NCBI GenBank assembly: GCA_000245075.1
Contig: JH599934.1
Location: 118,496 to 182,495 of the forward strand
Length of the DNA stretch: 64,000 nt
Direction: 5' to 3'
DNA from: Acetobacteraceae bacterium AT-5844
GTDB taxonomy: Bacteria > Pseudomonadota > Alphaproteobacteria > Acetobacterales > Acetobacteraceae
Position 1 is the stretch's first letter. Each line of letters starts with the position of its first letter. The notes under the pieces were generated by a model. It did not search any database. It was given only the letters and a program-made list of their open reading frames with translations, and had not been told where the DNA came from. Of the stretch, positions 58,117 to 64,000 are shown one piece after another. A program made the position numbers and the translations under genes.

Positions 58117-58878
58117 ATGCCTAAAGCGGCAGACGGCGCTGTGGCCAGGCTAGCACGCATTCCCTTCTTCCAAGGGGCAGACCCGGTCGCCCTTAACGAA
58201 ATGGCGCCGCTTGCGCACTGGCTTACTCTGAAGGCCGGAGAGCAGGTGATCGGCTTCGGTGACAATACCAATGACGTATTTCTCATCGAGGACGGCGCCG
58301 TACGCGTCATTGTCCAGACCCGGCTAGGACATGAGGTCATCTTCGGGGACCTCGGGGCGGGCGAACTGTTCGGGGAAATCGCAGCAATAGACGGTGCTCC
58401 GCGTTCAGCAAGTGTCACAGCACTGCACCCTACGCATCTCTGCAAAATTCCCGCGGAAGGCTTCCTTGGGATCGCGCTCCGGTCGCCTGACGTCGGCAGG
58501 CGGCTGATGAGGAAGTTGGTAGAACGGCTACGCCTCCAGGATGAGCGCAATCTTGAGCTTGTCTCGCTTCCCGTACGTCTTCGTCTTGCTGCGGAACTTC
58601 TGCGACTGTCCCGTCCGCGAGGTGGCACAGAGGGAGCAGACGGCACAGATGATGCGCCACGCATCGTGAGTCCTCCACCACATCACCACGTTCTCGCGGC
58701 GCGTGTCGGAGCCCGCCGTGAGGCTGTTTCCCGCGAGCTTTCCGCCCTGGCAAAAGAGGGTCTGCTGGTTGCAACGGCTCGCGGCATCGTCCTTACCCGG
58801 CCTGTCGCGTTACGGGCGCTCGTTGATACGCTCCTTGGAGGAAGCGAAGATGTACTGAATATAGAGTCAAAGTGGTAG
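58117..58878 (+). CDS. Crp/Fnr-family regulator with intact cyclic-nucleotide pocket
   Basis: 253 residues. The cyclic-nucleotide-binding beta-roll covers about 15-130. It keeps the residues that hold cAMP in E. coli Crp: Glu (E87 in 'GELFGEIA') and Arg-Ser (R96-S97 in 'APRSASV'). No Fnr-type N-terminal cysteine cluster is present, so it is not an oxygen sensor. The C-terminal HTH is 'AARVGARREAVSRELSALAKEGLLV', with the Arg-Glu/Ser-Arg pattern that contacts DNA. It lies after katG and 248 bases before an adenylate cyclase gene on the same strand, so the two may form a local cAMP circuit; this is inference. Confidence 0.88.
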   Translation: MPKAADGAVARLARIPFFQGADPVALNEMAPLAHWLTLKAGEQVIGFGDNTNDVFLIEDGAVRVIVQTRLGHEVIFGDLGAGELFGEIAAIDGAPRSASVTALHPTHLCKIPAEGFLGIALRSPDVGRRLMRKLVERLRLQDERNLELVSLPVRLRLAAELLRLSRPRGGTEGADGTDDAPRIVSPPPHHHVLAARVGARREAVSRELSALAKEGLLVATARGIVLTRPVALRALVDTLLGGSEDVLNIESKW

Positions 58879-59126
58879 CGAATGTAAGTTAAGTGCGAGT
58901 CTTTCACCGCGCTTCCCAGAGACACCGTGGCTGGGTAAGGATTTCTTGGGTAGATGCCGGCAATTTCACCGCCTTATCTACCTACGCCGAAGCTGCGAAT
59001 ACAACGACAGCTTGCCAAGCGGCTGCCAAAACATATTATTTCGATAACGCATCTGAAATCTGAAGAATGTCGGCTCTGAAAGAAGGGCTGAGCTAACGCT
59101 CAGAAGTGGCCGGAAAGGCAGAGGAC

Positions 59127-60908
59127 ATGCATCTTGTCGGCGCAGCTACGGACCCGCACGACCTGCATGCGACGCGCACTCTTCTGTTCGCCGACGTTGT
59201 TGAGTCGGTGAGACTCTTTCGGCAGGACGAAAGCAGAGCAATTTCTCACTGGCTTGGCCTGGTCGATCATATCGGCGCCGATATCTTGCCACGCTGCGGA
59301 GGGCGACTGGTCAAGCGGATGGGAGACGGAATTCTACTGGAGTTTGACCAGGTCTCGTCTGCACTTTCAGCCGCCTTCGCGATTCACCACGCATGCCATC
59401 GCAGCAATCAAGGTCTGCCTGCGGAACGGCATCTCCTGCTACGCATCGGGATAGAGGTGGCCGAGGTCGTGGTCCTCCAGGGCGATGTTCTCGGACATGG
59501 CGTCAACATGGCACAACGCCTCACCATGCTTGCCGGTCCTGGAGAAACGGTACTGTCTGCCCGAGCAAGAGAACAGATAATCCCCGAGCTTGACGGTGAT
59601 GTCGAGGATCTCGGCGAATGCTATCTGAAGCACGTGGCAGAGCCGATCCACGTCTATCGTGCTGGCCCCCCGGGTATAAACCCGGTAGTGGATCAGGGAT
59701 TCGATGCAAGGCAGCTTCTCCCGGCCATCGCGGTTGTGCCTTTTGAAACAAGACATGCGGGCGCCGATACCCGACTCATTGGCGAAGCGATTGCCGAAGA
59801 GCTTATCAAGATCTTATCCAGATCCCACGATCTCACGGTAATATCCCGCCTTTCAACGTCGCCCTTTCGAAGCCGGGATATGACGACGGAGATCATCGGC
59901 GCACATCTGAAAGCCAATTACATCATAACCGGATCGTATGTGGTTGAGGGGGAGGACATCTCGCTTCAGGCCGAATTGGCGGAAGCGAAATCCGGAAGGA
60001 TCATCTGGGCAGATTCCGTTAAAAGCCGGGTGCAGAACTTAATCGGCAGCCACAGCGAAATTATAGATGACATGGTCTATGAGGTGAGGTCCGCCATCGC
60101 GGTCCGTGAACTGCGGCGTGTCCATACGCAGGCCCTGCCGAGTTTGCAAAGCTACACGCTGTTGATGGCTGCGCTGACGCTGATGCATCGGATGTCCCCT
60201 CGCGATTTCGACGAGGCACGCCACCTGCTGCTAACTCTGACAGATCGGAATAGACGGGAGCCACTTCCGCAAGCATGGCTCGCCAAATGGCACGTGCTGC
60301 GGGTCCAGCAAGGATGGTCGCCGGATCCACGACAGGACGCCAGCGAAGCGCTGCAATGCACGAGAAGGGCGCTGAGCTCGGACCCGGATTGTTCGCTTGC
60401 CTTGGCGGTGGACGGCATTGTCCATACGACGTTGCTGAAACGCCTGGATATCGCTTCAGAGCGGTATGACAAGGCTATTCTCTCGAACCCCAATGAATCT
60501 CTTGCATGGCTTCTACGCGGAACGATGTATGCCTTTATGGGACAAGGCTCCCGTGCCATGGCGGATACCCAGTGGGCGCTCAGGCTTTCGCCATTTGATC
60601 CGCACCGCCATTTCTATGAATCTCTTGCAGGAACGGCATGCCTCGCCGCCGGGCAATATGAGCGTGCGCTCCGCCATGGGCAGCGTTCCCTCATGGCCAA
60701 TAAAACCCATACTTCGACACTGCGTGTCATCGCCATAGCACAATGGCGCCTGGGCTATGCTGATGACGCCCGACAGACGGTAGCCAAGTTACTGAAGCTC
60801 GATCCTGGGCTGACCGTAGCACGCTATTTAGAGCGTACTCCTGCCGCTGCTTTTGAGACTGGTCGGGACTGGTCCGACGCACTGCGCCAAGCGGGATTGC
60901 CAAGTTAG
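59127..60908 (+). CDS. Class III adenylate cyclase with TolB-like and TPR modules
   Basis: 593 residues from ATG 59127 (AAAGG 8 bases upstream; GTG 59106 adds 7). The N-terminal cyclase domain (about 10-185) has all key residues with correct spacing: metal Asp D23 and D67, base-contacting K63 and D120 (adenine-type pair), and transition-state N127 and R131. A middle domain (about 195-330) has the 'LLPAIAVVPFETRHAGADTRLIGEAIAEELIKILSRSHDLTVISRLST' pattern of TolB-like/adenylate-cyclase-associated sensors. TPR repeats fill about 375-585. No membrane segment is seen, so it is cytoplasmic. Third positions are less GC-rich than in earlier genes. It is the first gene of an apparent three-gene operon. 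Confidence 0.88.
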   Translation: MHLVGAATDPHDLHATRTLLFADVVESVRLFRQDESRAISHWLGLVDHIGADILPRCGGRLVKRMGDGILLEFDQVSSALSAAFAIHHACHRSNQGLPAERHLLLRIGIEVAEVVVLQGDVLGHGVNMAQRLTMLAGPGETVLSARAREQIIPELDGDVEDLGECYLKHVAEPIHVYRAGPPGINPVVDQGFDARQLLPAIAVVPFETRHAGADTRLIGEAIAEELIKILSRSHDLTVISRLSTSPFRSRDMTTEIIGAHLKANYIITGSYVVEGEDISLQAELAEAKSGRIIWADSVKSRVQNLIGSHSEIIDDMVYEVRSAIAVRELRRVHTQALPSLQSYTLLMAALTLMHRMSPRDFDEARHLLLTLTDRNRREPLPQAWLAKWHVLRVQQGWSPDPRQDASEALQCTRRALSSDPDCSLALAVDGIVHTTLLKRLDIASERYDKAILSNPNESLAWLLRGTMYAFMGQGSRAMADTQWALRLSPFDPHRHFYESLAGTACLAAGQYERALRHGQRSLMANKTHTSTLRVIAIAQWRLGYADDARQTVAKLLKLDPGLTVARYLERTPAAAFETGRDWSDALRQAGLPS

Positions 60909-60933
60909 CACCACGATCCTGAAGGATATGGGC

Positions 60934-62073
60934 ATGACAGGTTTCTTGAACGATCTGGGCCCGGCGACGGGCGCCACAGGGGCGACCGGTGCCACAGGAG
61001 CGACCGGTGCGACGCGTCACACTTCAACCGGGCCCGACAACGCGCTCGTGGTGGAGGCACTGATCCGCAGCCGCGACGGAATTGTCGGCGGCTGGCAGCC
61101 TGCCGCTCAATCCTCCGCGCTGCCGGCCGAGAATGTGGCCAATCTTTCGCGCTGGGCCGGATGGGTCCGGGCCTATGTCTACGACTTCGAGGTCTTCTCC
61201 CGACTCAGTTTCTCCGCCGGTGCCGCCACGACTCCGGGAGCCGAAGTTCCAATGCGGATCTGGCATCTCGACATGACGCCCGGAACCGGGAACGCACCTC
61301 CGACCGGTACCCACAGGCCTCTTCTCGCTTTGTGCCGACCAAGCATCGCCGTTCTGGCCGCGCAGGTGCAGATGGTATTCAACTATGCCGACCTGAGAAG
61401 TGACCGTGCTGCGGAGATTCTTGCGCAGCTTCATGGGCCCCACGCCTTTCTGGGGTCTCTGGCCTATGTCAATCCGGAGCGAACCAGATGGACCGTGGAA
61501 CTGCTGGAGCTTGCCTTCCGGTTGGCCACGCATGTCGAGTTGCGGCTTAAGCACGCCCTGGCCTGCCGGCGGCCGAACGAGTTTTCTCCGCAGATCCAAC
61601 CTATGATCCCTACTCCAAACCACGGGGAGGTGCCGAGCGGCCATGCTGCCGAGGCTTTCATCATGGCCCTGGTACTGCGTCGTCTGATTCAGCCCCGCGC
61701 ACCGGTTTATTCCCAGCCGATCTACGACCAGCAGCTCATGCGTCTTGCTGCTCGTATTGCCATCAACCGGATGGTGGCGGGCGTGCATACGCCTGTTGGA
61801 ACGGTAGCTGGCGCCGTGCTGGGGCTCACTCTCGGCGAGTATCTGGTGCGGCGCTGCCAAGGGAGCAGCACCTATGAGGCGTGGGCATTCGACGGCAACG
61901 CATATCCGGACGATCAGGATTTTGTTTGGACCGAGCTGTTCGATGCAACGCAGTCCAGGCAGGTGGAACAGGCAGCCTATGGCGTAAACAGGACAGGCGG
62001 TTCGCTGGCGCTCGGGGCGCCGTCACCCATTCTGGAGCAGCTCTGGAAGAATGCGTCAGCTGAGTGGCTCTGA
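60934..62073 (+). CDS. Vanadium-haloperoxidase/PAP2-like protein
   Basis: 379 residues from ATG 60934 (GAAGG 8 bases upstream), 25 bases after the cyclase. The vanadate/phosphate pocket is fully conserved: K206 and R213 ('KHALACRRP'), PSGH with H237, and R279/H285 ('RMVAGVHTPVG'). The spacings K+7=R and R+6=H equal those of vanadium chloroperoxidase. Residues 13-27 are five Gly-Ala-Thr repeats. There is no signal peptide. It could be a haloperoxidase using H2O2 and halide, or an acid phosphatase; the fold alone does not decide. A vanadium enzyme using H2O2 next to katG and a cAMP module is notable. Confidence 0.82.
   Translation: MTGFLNDLGPATGATGATGATGATGATRHTSTGPDNALVVEALIRSRDGIVGGWQPAAQSSALPAENVANLSRWAGWVRAYVYDFEVFSRLSFSAGAATTPGAEVPMRIWHLDMTPGTGNAPPTGTHRPLLALCRPSIAVLAAQVQMVFNYADLRSDRAAEILAQLHGPHAFLGSLAYVNPERTRWTVELLELAFRLATHVELRLKHALACRRPNEFSPQIQPMIPTPNHGEVPSGHAAEAFIMALVLRRLIQPRAPVYSQPIYDQQLMRLAARIAINRMVAGVHTPVGTVAGAVLGLTLGEYLVRRCQGSSTYEAWAFDGNAYPDDQDFVWTELFDATQSRQVEQAAYGVNRTGGSLALGAPSPILEQLWKNASAEWL
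60970..61014 (+). repeat. Five Gly-Ala-Thr codon repeats in the haloperoxidase N-terminus
   Basis: The 45 bases encode five GAT triplets (GGx GCx ACx) using varied third bases, so the protein repeat is kept by selection rather than recent slippage. It gives a flexible collagen-like tail of residues 13-27. Confidence 0.85.
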
Positions 62074-62112
62074 AAGAAGGCCTTCAACGTCTCGACAGGA
62101 TGGGACGGCAAC

Positions 62113-64000
62113 ATGCAATGGACCAAGGTGAACCTCAACAGCCGCTATCAGTCCGTGCCGGGCATGGATCCGCGGGCGGACTGGCTACTGGGCCCCGGCA
62201 TTGCCGACTTCCTGCCTGAAGGGCCTGAACAACCTTTCCCCTTGCTTCTGCGTGTGGATGACGAGGCCACCGCCGCATATCTCAATCAGCGGCTCTCCGG
62301 AGAACAGCATTTCTTTGCGGCCAGTTTCGGGCCGGGCAGCCCGCGGCAGCTTCGGGTTGGAGAGCAGGTGAGCGCTTTTGCGACCAAGGCATTCTTCGAC
62401 GAGATGGCCCGTCAGGAGCCCGGCCTGGTGTCGCGTCTGCAGCAGCGGATCCAGTTCTCGCTTCCGATGTCGCGCTCTGCTGAACGGCTCGGTTGGCGTC
62501 CGGGGCAGGGCGCGCCTGAAACTCTGCCGCCGAACCTCGGATACAGCTCCGGGCCATGGCCTGAGGGCACCGTGATCATGGCGGTCATCGACGATGGCAT
62601 TGGGTTTGCGCATGAACGCTTCCGGCGTGGATCGGATAAGACGAGGGTCGAATTCTTCTGGAATCAGGACGGCAAGGTCCCGCTGGCTTCATCGGTGCCT
62701 TTTGGCAGGGAATGGGTAAAGGCGGAGATCGACGCTTTGATTGGCGATAGAAAGCCAGGCGGTGAGGATGAGATCTACCGAAGAGCCGGAATGTTGGACT
62801 TTCGCACTTCGGATCATAAGTCGCTTGGTCCTCGCTTGGCGCATGGGACGCATATCCTTGATCTTGCCGCTGGCGAAGACCCCGCGAGGAATTGCGACAA
62901 CCGGCCCATTATAGCGGTACAGCTTGCGAGCGTTGCGACGGCCGACGCGTCGGGCGCCAGTATCGAGCACTTTGTAAAGATGGCGCTTGAGTACGTCAGA
63001 GCACGCGCGAAGTTGCTTGCAGGCAACGGCCCACCTCTGCCCGTGGTTGTCAACTTCAGCTACTCGACCCAAACCGGCCCTCATGACGGCACAGCTGCGT
63101 TGGAAGAATTCATCGATGATCTGGTGCGCAGCAACGATCCACCGATGCGGATCGTGGTCCCAGCCGGCAATGGTCATGCGGCACGGTGCCATGCGGAGAT
63201 TGATTTCAGCGCGGACAGCGTCGTCAGCTTGCCATGGCGCGTGCAGCCCGAGGATCTGACCCCGAGCACTCTCGAGATCTGGATGCCCCGGGCCGATAAC
63301 TTACTTCCCCAGGCAGACCGTATCAGAGTTTCGATCGTTACTCCTTCAGGCTCTGAAAGTCCCTTGCTCGGAGAGAAGCATGGGTCGTGGATTGGGCTGC
63401 TCAACCATGGCGAGATGGTATGCTGTGTGCGATATGTCTTCGTGCCATCCTCTACAGCGCGGGGCGTATTCGTGGTGACTTTGCAGCCCAGTGCGAGGTT
63501 GTTGCCAGATACAGTGGCTTCACTGGCATTCCGGGTCGCGCCGCATGGGATTTGGCGCATCAAGCTCCACAACATATCTTTGTCAAAACCTGATTGGCCG
63601 CAGGCCTGGATAGCGCGCGATGATGTTGTCTTCGGCTATCCGCAGCGGGGCCGGCAGTCCTATTTCGACGCCGATTGCTATGCACGCTTCGATGCGCAGG
63701 GGCGGCCAGTCGAAGAGGATCCGGACCCTCCGACCTGTACCGTACGGCGCACCCACATGATGAACGGCATTGGAACCGGCGCCGAAACCATCATGGCAGG
63801 CGGGTTCCGGCATCGGGAATATCGAATGGCCACTTACTCGGCGAGCGGGCCTGCCATGGCTATGGCGGCGGCTGCATCCACGCCGCTTAAGCCGGCTGCT
63901 GCTTTGGTCAGCGATGATACCACCGTCCACGCAGGCGTCATGGCGGCTGGCACCCGCAGCGGCGTTCGCCTGGCCATGGGGGGTACCAGCGTGGCCGCGC
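62113..64000 (+). CDS. S8 (subtilisin-like) serine peptidase, 3' end beyond the window
   Basis: At least 629 residues, running off the window. Start ATG 62113 (AGGATGGGAC upstream) is 39 bases after the haloperoxidase stop. The catalytic set is seen: Asp160 in 'AVIDDGIGF', His244 in 'AHGTHILDLAAGED', oxyanion Asn353 in 'VVPAGNGHA', and Ser626 in 'GGTSVAA' at the very end. Between Asn and Ser lie about 270 residues, where subtilisins usually have 65-70, so a large domain is inserted. The first 150 residues are an unknown N-terminal domain. No signal peptide is seen, so it may act inside the cell. Codon use is visibly more AT-rich than in the first 50 kb. Confidence 0.85.
   Translation, partial: MQWTKVNLNSRYQSVPGMDPRADWLLGPGIADFLPEGPEQPFPLLLRVDDEATAAYLNQRLSGEQHFFAASFGPGSPRQLRVGEQVSAFATKAFFDEMARQEPGLVSRLQQRIQFSLPMSRSAERLGWRPGQGAPETLPPNLGYSSGPWPEGTVIMAVIDDGIGFAHERFRRGSDKTRVEFFWNQDGKVPLASSVPFGREWVKAEIDALIGDRKPGGEDEIYRRAGMLDFRTSDHKSLGPRLAHGTHILDLAAGEDPARNCDNRPIIAVQLASVATADASGASIEHFVKMALEYVRARAKLLAGNGPPLPVVVNFSYSTQTGPHDGTAALEEFIDDLVRSNDPPMRIVVPAGNGHAARCHAEIDFSADSVVSLPWRVQPEDLTPSTLEIWMPRADNLLPQADRIRVSIVTPSGSESPLLGEKHGSWIGLLNHGEMVCCVRYVFVPSSTARGVFVVTLQPSARLLPDTVASLAFRVAPHGIWRIKLHNISLSKPDWPQAWIARDDVVFGYPQRGRQSYFDADCYARFDAQGRPVEEDPDPPTCTVRRTHMMNGIGTGAETIMAGGFRHREYRMATYSASGPAMAMAAAASTPLKPAAALVSDDTTVHAGVMAAGTRSGVRLAMGGTSVAA

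Noticed and set aside
58879-59126. TGCGA-TCACC pair resembling a Crp site upstream of the cyclase
   Set aside because: The spacer is 5 bases rather than 6 and both half-sites are imperfect, so it is not counted as evidence for autoregulation.

Overview
The window is a high-GC chromosomal segment whose gene content points to an aerobic, metabolically versatile alphaproteobacterium, most likely Acetobacteraceae close to Roseomonas. This rests on gene types and arrangement only: a caa3 oxidase operon with extra cytochromes c, a Bug/TctC solute-binding protein with no membrane partners, CaiB-type CoA transferase clusters, many one-regulator/one-enzyme pairs, and near-uniform G/C third positions. 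No rRNA, tRNA, CRISPR array or complete insertion sequence was found.

Layout. 0-6.7 kb: terminal oxidase block. A diheme cytochrome c (+) converges on a seven-gene minus-strand operon (cytochrome c lipoprotein, ctaC, ctaD, ctaE, small membrane protein, ctaG, cytochrome c). 7-16.7 kb: an acid-catabolism cluster behind an IclR regulator (acyl-CoA synthetase, MaoC-like hydratase, Bug binding protein, CoA transferase, both subunits of a methylcrotonyl-CoA-type biotin carboxylase), then an MFS transporter preceded by a 14-residue overlapping leader ORF. 18.4-23.8 kb: GntR regulator, OsmC protein followed by an (AG)16 tract, a DUF2934 mini-protein, a frameshifted LysR gene and two envelope proteins. 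23.9-31.7 kb: an organosulfur operon (two SsuD-like flavin monooxygenases, a peptide/nickel-type ABC transporter without ATPases, O-acetylhomoserine sulfhydrylase) with a strong promoter and a 10-codon leader peptide ending Cys-Arg-Arg. 31.9-36.7 kb: cupin, SDR and LysE exporter divergent from a MocR regulator and an MFS transporter. 36.7-52.6 kb: small regulator/enzyme modules (AraC/aldo-keto reductase, AraC/DMT exporter, cupin and carboxymuconolactone decarboxylase, LysR, XRE/epimerase, LysR/isochorismatase, bdcA/bdcR), scattered gene remnants, and a DUF2231-Rieske-hemerythrin fusion protein. 52.9-57.9 kb: TonB-dependent siderophore receptor and katG. 58.1-64.0 kb: a Crp-type regulator followed by an apparent operon of class III adenylate cyclase/TPR protein, vanadium-haloperoxidase-like protein and a subtilase cut by the window end.

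The two most interesting units are the cyclase-haloperoxidase-subtilase operon (58-64 kb), where all three enzymes keep their catalytic residues and sit beside a cAMP-receptor-like protein, and the sulfur operon with its cysteine-containing leader peptide (31.6 kb).
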